A stretch of 64,000 nucleotides of DNA from Fibrobacterota bacterium (GTDB lineage: Bacteria; Fibrobacterota; Chitinivibrionia; Chitinivibrionales; Chitinispirillaceae): contig JAEYNR010000061.1 in assembly GCA_023412475.1 (NCBI GenBank), forward strand, positions 102,558 to 166,557. The letters are read 5' to 3'. The notes below the pieces were generated by a model, which was given only the letters and a program-made list of their open reading frames with translations, did not search any database and was not told where the DNA came from. Below, piece after piece: positions 47,623 to 57,569 of this stretch; position 1 is the stretch's first letter; each line of letters begins with the position of its first letter. A program made the translations under genes and the position numbers.

Positions 47623-48256
47623 GTCAAACACTTCTGGTCGCTCCTGCGGGCGGAAGTGCGAATGGGAAAGCCGGAATGGGGCTACCAGGGTGTTGTTCAT
47701 GCAACCCCTATTTGGGGCATTCACTCTTCGTGCCACATTTGACTGTAGCGCGCTCTTCAGCCTTCCTTTGACTGCCAGTGTTTAAGGCACTTTTGTTCAG
47801 GAAGGAAAGAAGGTCGTCGAAGATATCGAGAATTGGATCTTGAATCAATGCCAATCGGTTATGTGACTCAAAAATCACCAAATCCGCAAATATCCTCCCT
47901 CTTCCAAATTGGGGACGGAGGTAAATCAGCACCTTTAAGTGCTCGGTGCTTCTGCGCGCAAATTTGGATACAGGTGTGCTGGAATACTATAAAATCTGCC
48001 CGAGAAACGTAAATCTATGTATGGTAGTGAATCGATGTCATAAACCATTTTCCCTGGTTTTTTCGTTTTTTTGTAACGACTGATTTTTTGGAAAAAGAGG
48101 CCAGATTCTTTTTGAGGTTGATAGATTTCGTCAGTTCAAAGCTCTGCAGAGTCGGACCTTTAATTTGTTTATCGATCAGGGTATTTTTAAATACTCAAAA
48201 GATGAATGTATTTTCCAGAGCTATGGCCCAAAAAAAGATAGAAATGAAAGAAAAAA
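47623..48256. other. Gene-free region with small palindromes
   Basis: CACTTC (47629-47634) pairs with GAAGTG (47653-47658), and GGGTGTTG with CAACCCC near 47690. A 74-codon minus-strand frame (47708-47932) has no ribosome binding site and no family signature; it could be a decayed gene tail. The promoter of the RarA gene should lie at the right end. Confidence 0.4.
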
Positions 48257-50485
48257 ATGGATTTATTCAAGAAAAATGGTGAAGAATTGCTTAGAAGGCT
48301 TGCGCCGCTGGCAGATAGAATGCGTCCGAGGACACTTGAGGAGTATATCGGGCAGCAGCATATAATTGGAGAAGGGAGACTGCTTCGGAGGGCGATACAG
48401 ATAGATCAGCTATCCAGCCTGATTTTCTATGGTCCGCCAGGAACTGGAAAGACCACTCTTGCCAGAATAATTGCCAACACCACCAGGGCACAGTTCCTTT
48501 CGATAAATGCTGTGCTGGCAGGTGTGAAGGAGATCAGGGAAGCGATCGATACTGCTCAGAAGACGCTGGAACTTTACGGAAAAAGGACGATACTTTTTGT
48601 AGATGAGGTGCATCGGTTTAATAAATCTCAGCAGGATGCACTGCTTCCGCATGTTGAGAACGGAATAATCATCTTGATCGGAGCCACAACCGAGAATCCG
48701 TATTTTGAAGTAAACAAGGCTTTGGTTTCCAGATCACGCATATTTCAACTGAAGACATTAACAGAGGATGATCTCAGGGCAATTGCTCTGCAGGCTCTTG
48801 AAGATAAAGAGAGAGGATATGGGAACAAATCGATCTGTATTGACGAAGATGCTTTGGATCATCTGGTAAAAGTTGCCAATGGTGATGCTCGCGGAGTGCT
48901 CAATGCACTGGAGCTGGCTGTTGAAACGACCACACCTGACAATGAACAGGTGATCCATATTAATCGTAAAATTGCAGAAGAATCGATTCAGCAGAGGGCG
49001 GTTCTGTATGATAAGGATGGTGATGTGCATTATGATACCATCTCGGCATTTATCAAATCGATCCGGGGATCTGATCCTGATGCCGCATTGTATTGGATGT
49101 CAAAAATGTTGTATGCGGGTGAGGACCCCAGGTTTATCTTTCGGCGAATGCTGATATCAGCCTGTGAAGATGTCGGACTGGCTGATCCGCATGCTTTGGG
49201 GATTGTTATCAATGCGGCCAATGCATTTGATTACGTGGGAATGCCAGAAGGAAGGTATCATCTGGCTCATGCCTGCCTCTATCTTTCTACTGCACCTAAA
49301 AGCAACTCCAGCCTGGGCTTTTTTGATGCATTGAAAATGGTGGAAAATGAGGCCACCGAGGATATTCCAAATCATTTGCGTGATGCAAACCGGGATGGGC
49401 AAGGGCTGGGACACGGAGCAGGGTATCTCTATCCTCATGCTTACAGGGATCATTGGGTAGCTCAGCAGTACCTTCCTTCATCTTTACAAGGAAAATTGTT
49501 TTATCAGCCTTCCGGGCAGGGATATGAAAAATCTATAGGAGAGAAGGTTTGCCGTTTGAGAGAGGCACAGTTGGAGGCGACTTTTGATGAAAGTGATTCT
49601 TCCGCACTCTTTGCACCCGAAAAAAACGACCGCAAGGGACACTGGGTACAGAGGACTCTTGGAAACAGTGCAGAGCAGCTTGGAAGAATCAGAGAGAAAA
49701 TAATTACTATGGCTGAGCTTTCACGTGCAGATCTGGTACTCGACCTGAATGCAGGAAGCGGGTTGTTGACTTTGGAAGCGACAAGATATACCCCTGATGG
49801 CGGTGTGTGGGCTCTTGTGCACGATCAGAAATCATTGTCAATAATATCAAAGCTCACAGAGCGTTTTAACCCTTTGGAAAGGCCTCAACTGGTTCTGACA
49901 CAATGGGACTCTTTTGATGCGGATTTAAAGAAAACTGCGGGTGAAAATGTAAGATTCGACAGTGTTATTGGTCGCTCTGTTCTTGCAGGAAGAGAACAGA
50001 AAAAGGACATTTTTAATCGCATAGTAAAATTTCTTAACAAAAAGGGAAAGCTTGTTCTGGCTGAAACTGTTTATTCGGAAGGGCAGCATCTGACAGAGCT
50101 TTTAAATCCTAACAGGATAGATGCTTCTTTGATGGAGAAGCTGATAGATGCAGAATCAGAGATTTTCAATGATCCACTTGATCATCTGGTCAACTGGACG
50201 CCCGAGTCTCTGGAAGAGCAGATAGGGGAGGTGGATGCAATGAGAGTAAGCTTTAGCAAGGTGACTGAAAATAATCCCCGGATTTTTAAAAGTTCTGATA
50301 TTGAGTTCTGGTTCAGGAAAACCGGTGGGGCCCGACGATTATCACTTGGTGAAAGACTGGAGAAAAGTTGTGATACCCGGGAGATTGAAGAGATTAAAAA
50401 AGAGTTGCATGTGCAGTTAGATAACAAGTCTCATGATTGGAAGAGTGTTACTCTTTTTATTAGTGTACAGGAGCGGGTGGATTGA
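48257..50485 (+). CDS. rarA: RarA-type AAA+ ATPase fused to a methyltransferase-like domain
   Basis: The first ~430 residues are the replication-associated recombination ATPase RarA/MgsA, a clamp-loader relative acting at stalled forks. They show GPPGTGKTTLARII (Walker A), FVDEVHRFNKSQQDALLPHVE (Walker B and sensor region, here split for length), IGATTENPYFEV, and the C-terminal AYRDHWVAQQYLP. From about residue 470 a Rossmann-like domain follows with VLDLNAGSGLLTLEA, an S-adenosylmethionine-binding motif, to the end at 742. Stand-alone RarA is about 430-450 residues. No strong ribosome binding site is seen. Confidence 0.9.
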   Translation: MDLFKKNGEELLRRLAPLADRMRPRTLEEYIGQQHIIGEGRLLRRAIQIDQLSSLIFYGPPGTGKTTLARIIANTTRAQFLSINAVLAGVKEIREAIDTAQKTLELYGKRTILFVDEVHRFNKSQQDALLPHVENGIIILIGATTENPYFEVNKALVSRSRIFQLKTLTEDDLRAIALQALEDKERGYGNKSICIDEDALDHLVKVANGDARGVLNALELAVETTTPDNEQVIHINRKIAEESIQQRAVLYDKDGDVHYDTISAFIKSIRGSDPDAALYWMSKMLYAGEDPRFIFRRMLISACEDVGLADPHALGIVINAANAFDYVGMPEGRYHLAHACLYLSTAPKSNSSLGFFDALKMVENEATEDIPNHLRDANRDGQGLGHGAGYLYPHAYRDHWVAQQYLPSSLQGKLFYQPSGQGYEKSIGEKVCRLREAQLEATFDESDSSALFAPEKNDRKGHWVQRTLGNSAEQLGRIREKIITMAELSRADLVLDLNAGSGLLTLEATRYTPDGGVWALVHDQKSLSIISKLTERFNPLERPQLVLTQWDSFDADLKKTAGENVRFDSVIGRSVLAGREQKKDIFNRIVKFLNKKGKLVLAETVYSEGQHLTELLNPNRIDASLMEKLIDAESEIFNDPLDHLVNWTPESLEEQIGEVDAMRVSFSKVTENNPRIFKSSDIEFWFRKTGGARRLSLGERLEKSCDTREIEEIKKELHVQLDNKSHDWKSVTLFISVQERVD

Positions 50486-50560
50486 CGGTTGGGGCAATTT
50501 AGATGTTGGATTGCCGCATAGTGTTTCCAAAACGGGTGCTATTAGAAAACAGGGAGAGTT

Positions 50561-52792
50561 ATGAATAAAAATGTATGGATTTTTTTCTCTTTTCTTTTTA
50601 TCAGTTCTGTTTTAGCCTCAGAAAAGGATTTGTCTAAAGAGTCATTCTCCGATAAAGAGCTGGAATCGACTATAGAGTTTCTGGAAGACAGCCAGAAGAT
50701 AGGTGAGATGGTAGCACGGTTAAAGACAATACGTGATGCTCGCAAGATTACAGCTATTGATACGGCTTCAAAAGACGAGGCTTTCTCATTGATGTTTCTT
50801 GAGGCAATTGACAACTTTAAAAAGAGATCGGTTCAAAAAACGGTTCAGATACGTGCAGAGCTGCTTTCGGTTACACAGAAGATTTCTGAGATAAATACAG
50901 AATTAAAGAAAGAGGGAAATCTGGAACGGTTATATTCGTTTTTGATAGTACTTCTGATTGCAGCTGTTGCAGGTGGGATTATTGGGTTCTTTTTTTGGCG
51001 AACCGGTCAACATCTTCGGAAGGTTGCAGATAAAGAGGGGCAAAAGTACAAGAAGTTAGCCGGTATAACAGCTTCTTTACTCATAAAGAGTACATTCTCT
51101 TTCGCATTGATTGGTATGGGACTGCTTTTAATTTTATTTCCTGTTGATTTTGGATTCGATACAGTTACCAGGAAGATTGTTTTAGCATTACTGGTTTATG
51201 TAGCAGCTCGCGGAGTAGTAAATACTTTTTGGAATCGCCAATACAAGTTGTTTTCATTCAGTGATGAAGCATCTTCGGCTGTTGTAAGCAATTCTCTTAT
51301 GTTTATGCGATTTTCACTGATCGTGTACATCTTTTACTGTATTACCAGGAGCTTTTCACCGGATATTGCATTAATACTGGTTTTTTTCTACCAGGTTGTC
51401 ACTATCTTCTGGATACCTTCAACACTGAAAAAGTACAGTTACCCGATTTCTCAATGGTTTACAACTAAAGCCATCGAAAGAAAAGCTCTTCCTGGGGTAA
51501 TGATTTATGTGGTAAAAAACATTTTATTAAAAAGTAACCATATTTCATTTCTGTTTCTGCTTTTTATAACACTGGTTTGGGTGGCAGGTTATAAAGGTGT
51601 GTTGCAAAAGATAACCGTGGGGGTTTTGTTGTCTTGCTTGATTATGGCAGGGGCAGTTATTTTGATGGCTTTATGGAATTTTATTCTACAGAAAATTAAC
51701 AAAGAACTTCATAAAGTTTCAAAAACTAATTCCGATTTTTCAGAATTTTTTGCCAGAAACATAGTAATTATCAGAAGAGCAGGGTTGATAGTCATTACTG
51801 GAATTTCTGCTATTGCGTTATCTCAGGTTGTAGGGATAAGCGCAGGTGGAGCTCTTAATACAGATAATACTTACCTGAAAAGTGCATTTCGGGTTATTGC
51901 AATTTTGGGTGGAGCATATTTTCTGATCCAGCTCACTAAAGTACTTATTGGAAGAATGAAAAAAGTGGCTGCTAACCGCATGAATACCTCTCATATCAGC
52001 AGTTCTATTGAAATAGAGAAAAGGGTTTCTACTCTGGGTGATGTGATGCAGAAGATGGCTATCGGAGGGGTGGTTATATTTGCAGTGATTATGGTTATGG
52101 ATGAGCTGGGCTTTGACATTAAAGCGATGCTTGCCGGAGTTGGAATAATTGGTCTGGCAGTGGGTTTTGGTGCACAGAATCTGGTCAGAGATATTATTAG
52201 CGGGCTGTTTCTGATATTTGAAAACCGGATCAGAGTGGGAGATGTAGCCATAATTAATGGAACTGGAGGTGCGGTTATACAGGTGAACCTAAGGACAACA
52301 GTCCTGAGATCGGCTGACGGGACGATACACGTTTTCCCCAATGGTAATATTAACTCTCTTTCTAATATGACACACGAATTTTCTTTTTATGTGTTTGAGA
52401 TCAGTATTAATTATAATGAAAACGTCGACAGAGTGATATCGGCTCTTAAGGAAGTGGGAGGAGATATTATATCAGATCCCGATTTTAAGGATGCGATACT
52501 TGAGCCACTGGAGATTCAGGGGGTTGATCGTTTTGCAGAATCGTCATTGGTGATTAAGGCCAGGATAAAAACCGAACCTATAAAACAGTGGTATGTAGGA
52601 AGAGAGATGAATCTTCGGATCAAGCGTAAATTTGACAAGGAAGGGATCCGGATAGCGTTGCCTCACAGGACATTGTATTTTGGTGAGGTGTCAAAGCCTT
52701 TTCCACTGAGGCTGGAGGGAATCTCCTCGGAAAGTACCAATGAGAGAAAAGATGAAGCCCAGGATAAGTCTTTGGAAGGGGTTTCGGGATAG
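50561..52792 (+). CDS. Large MscS-type mechanosensitive channel
   Basis: An inner-membrane channel that opens on hypo-osmotic stress. A signal peptide (residues 1-20) and a periplasmic coiled-coil region (20-120) precede about ten membrane helices. The pore helix and beta domain near residues 520-600 are canonical (GLAVGFGAQNLVRDIISG, then VGDVAIINGTGGAVIQ and VFPNGNINS). The C-terminal ~40 residues are charged and probably disordered. The size of 743 residues places it with the MscK/YbdG-like large members. Confidence 0.9.
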   Translation: MNKNVWIFFSFLFISSVLASEKDLSKESFSDKELESTIEFLEDSQKIGEMVARLKTIRDARKITAIDTASKDEAFSLMFLEAIDNFKKRSVQKTVQIRAELLSVTQKISEINTELKKEGNLERLYSFLIVLLIAAVAGGIIGFFFWRTGQHLRKVADKEGQKYKKLAGITASLLIKSTFSFALIGMGLLLILFPVDFGFDTVTRKIVLALLVYVAARGVVNTFWNRQYKLFSFSDEASSAVVSNSLMFMRFSLIVYIFYCITRSFSPDIALILVFFYQVVTIFWIPSTLKKYSYPISQWFTTKAIERKALPGVMIYVVKNILLKSNHISFLFLLFITLVWVAGYKGVLQKITVGVLLSCLIMAGAVILMALWNFILQKINKELHKVSKTNSDFSEFFARNIVIIRRAGLIVITGISAIALSQVVGISAGGALNTDNTYLKSAFRVIAILGGAYFLIQLTKVLIGRMKKVAANRMNTSHISSSIEIEKRVSTLGDVMQKMAIGGVVIFAVIMVMDELGFDIKAMLAGVGIIGLAVGFGAQNLVRDIISGLFLIFENRIRVGDVAIINGTGGAVIQVNLRTTVLRSADGTIHVFPNGNINSLSNMTHEFSFYVFEISINYNENVDRVISALKEVGGDIISDPDFKDAILEPLEIQGVDRFAESSLVIKARIKTEPIKQWYVGREMNLRIKRKFDKEGIRIALPHRTLYFGEVSKPFPLRLEGISSESTNERKDEAQDKSLEGVSG

Positions 52793-53063
52793 ACCTGGGG
52801 ACGGAGGAAAACTTAGCATTTTCCTCCATACTAACTTGACTGCGACATCTGTTGTGTCTGCTTAAAGAGTACCTTCGCGCTTAAACTTAACCAATCCGCT
52901 TTTGAATTTTGATTTCCCCTAATTAAAGACTATTGAGAGCACTGCGAATCTGGCCGATTCTCACCGTCTCGGCCCTCAGGTATATTTATTGCTTATTTAG
53001 AAATCGCAATGCTGTGCTTAAAACTAAACTGGGCCAATTGGCCAGAATCAGGGGAGGGAAGAC

Positions 53064-54296
53064 ATGCTTGAAGCTACGATTCATGAAGAAGCTGCAGCGG
53101 CGCTCAATCGATTACAAGAAAAGCATAAGGGGCTTAAAGAAAAGTTGCAAAAAGCATATGGTTATGCTGTTTTTCCTTCGGTAGGAAGAGCGGGCGTGGT
53201 ATTGGGAGGGGCCTACGGACATGGTGAAGTTTTTGAAGATAGTAAGCCGGTAGGTTTTGCAACCATGAGTCAGATAACTGTAGGGGTTCAGGTAGGAGGA
53301 CAGACTTTCACCCAAATACTTTCTTTTGGCAATAAAAAGTCATTTGAAAAATTTAAAAAACGGGGAAAGTTGGGTTTTACAGCTAATGCATCAGCTGTAA
53401 TGGTTAAAGCTGCAGCAACCGCCACTAATAATGTTTCTGATGTGGAGGCTAGTGCCTATTCGATGGGTGGAATGTTATTAGAGCTTTCGCTGGGTGGATC
53501 AAAATTCATGTTTATTCCACCATTAGAGAAACTACCCCAAAACAAGCCAGCTCCAAAGGAACCAGTACCCGAAAAATCGGAGCAGCCATCGATGGAAGAA
53601 TCAAAAGAAGAGGATTCTGATGATAAGCAAGAAAATCATAACTCATCGGGGAGTTCATCAATAAAAAATGGCCTGGGACAGTGGGCAACAAAGCAGATGA
53701 CAAAAGTACCGATATTGGGAAAAATAATACCTCATGATGGAAAACAGAAAAAATCACCAATAGAAGCGGTTGCAGGTCTGGTAACTGGGGCTAAAAAGGA
53801 GCTCTCTACAAACAAGGTATTAAAGCAGGAGGTGGAGGCAATTCTTAACATGTTAGAGGAGGCTCATCCTCAGTTTAAGCAATCTATGGATCAGGCTTAT
53901 GGTTATGCTGTTTTTCCTTCAGTGGGTAGAGCCGGACTTGTGGTGGGAGGAGCATACGGAAAGGGAGAGGTGTTTGAACAGAAAAAACTGATTGGTTATG
54001 CAGGGATAGTTCAATTAACTATTGGAGTGCAGGTTGGTGGAGAGACCTTTGATGCTGTGGTCCTCTTTGCAGATAAGGATGGGTTGGAGAGATTTAAACA
54101 AGGTAAAATCGGCTTCGCTGCAAATGCCGGGGCAGTAATCGTAAAAGCGGGTGCTGAAGCTACCACAAAGTATCAGGCTGATAAAGTTTACATTTTTTCT
54201 GAGGGTGGTCTTTTAATAGAAGCTGCAATAGGCGGTCAGAAATTTGTCTTTCGGCCAGCAGTGTTAACCCGAAAACAACCGGCAGAAGTAAAATAG
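53064..54296 (+). CDS. Tandem SYLF (Ysc84-like) lipid-binding protein
   Basis: The 410-residue protein holds two copies of the SYLF domain. Copy 1 (about residues 25-155) shows AYGYAVFPSVGRAGVVLGGAYG, GFTANASAVMVKAAATAT and a SMGGMLLELSLGG end (long motifs quoted in part). Copy 2 (about 270-400) repeats nearly the same motifs: AYGYAVFPSVGRAGLVVGG, KIGFAANAGAVIVKAG and GGLLIEAAIGG. SYLF domains bind phosphoinositides or other anionic lipids. The ~115-residue linker is Pro/Glu/Ser rich. No signal peptide is present, so it would be cytoplasmic or peripheral. GGGAGG precedes the ATG. Confidence 0.88.
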   Translation: MLEATIHEEAAAALNRLQEKHKGLKEKLQKAYGYAVFPSVGRAGVVLGGAYGHGEVFEDSKPVGFATMSQITVGVQVGGQTFTQILSFGNKKSFEKFKKRGKLGFTANASAVMVKAAATATNNVSDVEASAYSMGGMLLELSLGGSKFMFIPPLEKLPQNKPAPKEPVPEKSEQPSMEESKEEDSDDKQENHNSSGSSSIKNGLGQWATKQMTKVPILGKIIPHDGKQKKSPIEAVAGLVTGAKKELSTNKVLKQEVEAILNMLEEAHPQFKQSMDQAYGYAVFPSVGRAGLVVGGAYGKGEVFEQKKLIGYAGIVQLTIGVQVGGETFDAVVLFADKDGLERFKQGKIGFAANAGAVIVKAGAEATTKYQADKVYIFSEGGLLIEAAIGGQKFVFRPAVLTRKQPAEVK

Positions 54297-54383
54297 CAGT
54301 ATCTGTGGATGCTCAATGCGACTTAAGATGAAATGTTCTTATGAGAAGGTTTGTGAAACTTCGGAATAAAGGGGCTATTAACA

Positions 54384-55325
54384 ATGTCTGCTGTTTTTCT
54401 CCTGAAAGGTATTAAAGAATCAATAAGAGGTTTTTTGGGGAGAACAGGCCAGAAGTTCCGTTCGACCGTTAAGGATCGAAGAAAAGAAGCAGAAGGGAAG
54501 AAAGTAAAGAAGCAACGTGTAAAAAATCTGCTTCAGACCGGTACACAAAGCCAAAGTATGGCTGATAGCGATGAATCCTCATTGCAGCAGGAGAAAACAG
54601 AGACATCACCTGATATGTTTCTGGAAGTTCCGCAGTTAAAAACCGAGGAGATTAAACTTACATTAGAGGATCTGGATGCCAGAGTGGCTTTACACGCTGA
54701 GCTTGCCAGGATGGTTAAAATAAATGTTGGAGTCAGTGCAGCAATAAAAAAGCTGGATCTGGATATTAAGGGGTTAGATCTCAAAGCTCTGTTAAAGGTG
54801 AAATTGAAGAATGTAGAAAAGATTTTTAATCGTGCTTTGGAATCGATAGATAAAAATCCCGATATTTTAAAAAATACAGGTGAGTCTTCAGGTTCTGCAA
54901 TGTTAAAAATGACGGATTTATTTATTAATGATAAACAAAGTCCTGAGAACCTGATCCGAAAAGAGGATAAGCAGAGCAATGATACAGCAAGGAGCAGTTT
55001 TGAGGGGAAACAAAGGAATCATAAAGAAGTAGGATCAGGTGACAGATCATTCAAAATCAGAAATCAGCAGAAAATTAACGGTCAAGATGAAAGGAATGAC
55101 ACCAAAGATGCTCAAGACAAGATTATCAAAGACAAAGCTAAGACGTATGAGGAGGTTGAAAAAAAGAAAAGTGGTGTGGAGAAATTTACAAAGATTGTAT
55201 TATCACCTGAGCTTGCGGAGAGCGGTAATACCGAGACTTCAGTTGCAGGTGTTAAGCAGACAGTAGAGGGAAGCAGTAGTATAAGAAAAAATATTGTGTT
55301 TCGTCTTTTTCGCTTAAATCGGTAG
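54384..55325 (+). CDS. Charged protein of unknown function with a small conserved core
   Basis: A 313-residue, Lys/Glu/Ser-rich protein. The only ordered-looking part is residues ~90-165 (LTLEDLDARVALHAELARM ... ALLKVKLKNVEKIFNRALES). I recall similar segments in hypothetical proteins of other bacteria, but I know no function. The rest is probably disordered. It follows the SYLF gene by 87 bp in the same direction and may be expressed with it. Confidence 0.5.
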   Translation: MSAVFLLKGIKESIRGFLGRTGQKFRSTVKDRRKEAEGKKVKKQRVKNLLQTGTQSQSMADSDESSLQQEKTETSPDMFLEVPQLKTEEIKLTLEDLDARVALHAELARMVKINVGVSAAIKKLDLDIKGLDLKALLKVKLKNVEKIFNRALESIDKNPDILKNTGESSGSAMLKMTDLFINDKQSPENLIRKEDKQSNDTARSSFEGKQRNHKEVGSGDRSFKIRNQQKINGQDERNDTKDAQDKIIKDKAKTYEEVEKKKSGVEKFTKIVLSPELAESGNTETSVAGVKQTVEGSSSIRKNIVFRLFRLNR

Positions 55326-55351
55326 GGAGTTCAGTATCTCTAATAGTCAAA

Positions 55352-55450
55352 TTACGCTGCTTTTTTTATTTGGACATATTGTTCCCAGACATTATCCCAT
55401 AAACCGGATTTAACATAAGCTCTGATAGTTAATACATATTGTCCTTCAGT
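55352..55450 (-). pseudogene. 3' end of an exported protein gene, remnant
   Basis: Read on the minus strand this piece gives TTEGQYVLTIRAYVKSGLWDN and ends KKAA-stop, like the last strands of a secreted Ig-like or sorting domain. An in-frame stop lies just upstream. At that break the sequence reads TAGTGTCCGGTTAATT, which looks like an insertion-sequence terminus (not confirmed). Confidence 0.35.
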
Positions 55451-56014
55451 AGTGTCCGGTTAATTAAACAAACTTAAGATTGCAAAAAAAGTTGAACACG
55501 CAAATTAATTCCAATTCTAAAGCACCAAATCCTAAACAAATTTCAATAACAATTATTCAAATTACAAACATGGAAAGAACGGAAACAGAAAAGGAGCCTG
55601 AATCGAATAAAGAGATTACGTTGTAATTCCTGTTCCTGTTTGGAGTTTAGAGCTTTGTGATTTGGGATTTATATTGGATTTCGTAAATACCGAAAATTGC
55701 TGCGCAGTTACGGATTTTTATTTTTTTGTATCATTACACTTCTTGCATCCTCAAGTTACATGATATATATACAAATCATCTAACAAATCCGGCTGTCGTT
55801 CTTCACCAATTTTCACTTTCCTTTTTTTGGGCCGGTTTATTTCTATTCTCACATTATAGAAGGAGCCTTTATTGTGGCTGAATCTCTATTGTCTTTCAAC
55901 TACAGCGGTCTGCCAACCAGACTGAAGAGTAATTATGTTTCTCGTATCATTTAATACTGTTGTTCCGGTTCTGTCATCTTTTCCCTCTTCGTTGCATCTT
56001 TTTTGGAGATTTGG
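55451..56014. other. Gene-free region left of the type VI-like island
   Basis: No supported gene. The stretch 55490-55740 carries fragments of low complexity. The right end holds the GGAG that selects the TssE-like start. Confidence 0.4.
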
Positions 56015-56437
56015 ATGGGCTTCTGGGAGAATATAACCGGATTCACTCATGATGGATTACCGGCTGACAAAATGCCGGAGAATGTAAAACTGGTTCATTC
56101 GATAAAAAATCATCTTAAACAGCTTATCAATATGCCCAAAGGAAGTGACTTAAAAAATCCTGATATGGGAATTGAAGATATTCCTGATATACTTACTTCT
56201 GTGCCTGGGTGGACGCGGGTATTTGGCAAATCTCTGTGCGCAATGGTGAAGAAATTCGACAGACACATAAAGGAAATCTATTTCAACAATTGGAGTATTG
56301 ATGAGAATCGGTGCTGTTTGACATGTAGAATGATTGTAATTACTGTAAAAGAAGAAGTAATCCGTTATCGGGCGGTATTCAGTTCTCAGGGAAGCAGACA
56401 AGTTGAAATCATAAGTGGAGATGATAAGGAGGAGTAG
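56015..56437 (+). CDS. TssE-like type VI secretion baseplate protein (gp25 family)
   Basis: A 140-residue gp25/TssE-like protein, the sheath-initiating part of a contractile-injection baseplate. The family block is visible as LVHSIKNHLKQLINMPKGS followed by NPDMGIEDIPDI, in the positions of the conserved LLNTR...YGLPD segment. The C-terminal beta region (CRMIVITV...RYRAVFSS) also fits. I start at the ATG at 56015 with GGAG six bases upstream, rather than the TTG at 56003. It opens a four-gene unit. No other core tss gene is in the window, so it is an orphan or spare baseplate gene. Confidence 0.7.
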   Translation: MGFWENITGFTHDGLPADKMPENVKLVHSIKNHLKQLINMPKGSDLKNPDMGIEDIPDILTSVPGWTRVFGKSLCAMVKKFDRHIKEIYFNNWSIDENRCCLTCRMIVITVKEEVIRYRAVFSSQGSRQVEIISGDDKEE

Positions 56438-56444
56438 CTGAAAA

Positions 56445-57569
56445 ATGGCGGAACCAGCATACATGCGAATACGTCATAGAAAAGAGTTCATTCCTGGCCC
56501 GATCACCGAATGCGGTGAAGATAATCTCTGGCAGATACATGAATTTGCGCATGAAATTTCAGCCCTTCCGTTTTTAACCCCGTCGCCATTATCTCATTGG
56601 GACACAAAGCACAAGGTTGTTAAAGTTGTCCTTGAAACAGGGGCTTATTTGCCCAGGCTTTATGGAGTCAGGGTTGACCAGGGTGAATATATCAATCGGG
56701 TCGAGATTTTCTGGCGGCAGTGCTCGGTAAAACAGAAGAAGTACTATTTCTATTTCAAACACACGATTTATCCTGTCAAGATAACATCAATAAAGATGTT
56801 CATGCCCAACGTGAAAGACCATAGATATGAACGGTATAATCATCTTGTTTCAATCGATTTCCGTTACCGTTTTATTGAGCATTTGTATTCTGAAGGGTAC
56901 CTGTATACCAAAGCGGAATGGCGTCACTTTTTCGACGATGAGTCAGATGAACCAATACCCGAAAAGTATCTGTCTGGCCGTTGCCTCTCTCATGAAGCAC
57001 TTGAGTGGGAGGAAAACTGGCGTAAATCGCAGGCTTTAATCTATTTGTCAAATCCAGGATGGTCACACACAGATGAAGTGCGCCGACAGGAATCTCCGAA
57101 GAATGTTACTGAAGGGGACAAAATTAAACTATCGGTTGATGTTGCAGGAGCAGATGAAGGACAGAAGGTGTCTTTCGTTGTTAAAAACAAAGGAAAAGAG
57201 AAAGAGCAGAAGATTGCTTTTATCGATGGAGGGCAGAAGAATGGAATTTGTTCTGTTGAATGGACTGTGGATAAAAGTGAGATAAAGGATAAGAAAATTC
57301 TTGCTCTTGTATTTAAGGCATCGTGTGCCGGTGAAAGCACTGTAGAGGTAGAGATTCCAGTTGAGGGATTTTTGTGGGCAGAGCTGTTTGCCGAGGATGA
57401 TCTTCCACTGTGTAATATCAAATTTCTCGTGTATGATACCGAGTCAGAAGATGTTAATCCTATTTATACAGGTTTAGTCGATGAAAACGGAAAAATGTTA
57501 GTTCCTTTTGAAAAAGAAGAAAAACATACAATACAGTTTATGTTTGGAGAAAACGATGACCACCGATAA
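56445..57569 (+). CDS. Hcp-like domain fused to Ig-like and carboxypeptidase-regulatory-like domains
   Basis: A 374-residue protein. Residues ~1-165 resemble the type VI tube protein Hcp: YMRIRHRKEFIPGPITECGE and LWQIHEFAHEIS at the start, GAYLPRLYGVRVDQGEYINR and VEIFW, then FKHTIYPVKITSIKMF and a final EHLYSEGYLYTKAEW strand, the position of Hcp's YTP end. Residues ~195-300 look Ig-like (VTEGDKIKLSVDV...). Residues ~308-370 look like a regulatory-like sandwich (AELFAEDDLPLCNIKFLVYD). This would be an evolved Hcp carrying an adaptor for cargo. GGAGG precedes it; the next gene overlaps its end by 14 bp. Confidence 0.6.
   Translation: MAEPAYMRIRHRKEFIPGPITECGEDNLWQIHEFAHEISALPFLTPSPLSHWDTKHKVVKVVLETGAYLPRLYGVRVDQGEYINRVEIFWRQCSVKQKKYYFYFKHTIYPVKITSIKMFMPNVKDHRYERYNHLVSIDFRYRFIEHLYSEGYLYTKAEWRHFFDDESDEPIPEKYLSGRCLSHEALEWEENWRKSQALIYLSNPGWSHTDEVRRQESPKNVTEGDKIKLSVDVAGADEGQKVSFVVKNKGKEKEQKIAFIDGGQKNGICSVEWTVDKSEIKDKKILALVFKASCAGESTVEVEIPVEGFLWAELFAEDDLPLCNIKFLVYDTESEDVNPIYTGLVDENGKMLVPFEKEEKHTIQFMFGENDDHR

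Noticed and set aside
47708..47932. Short minus-strand gene
   Set aside because: There is no ribosome binding site and no family pattern; at most it is the tail of a decayed gene.
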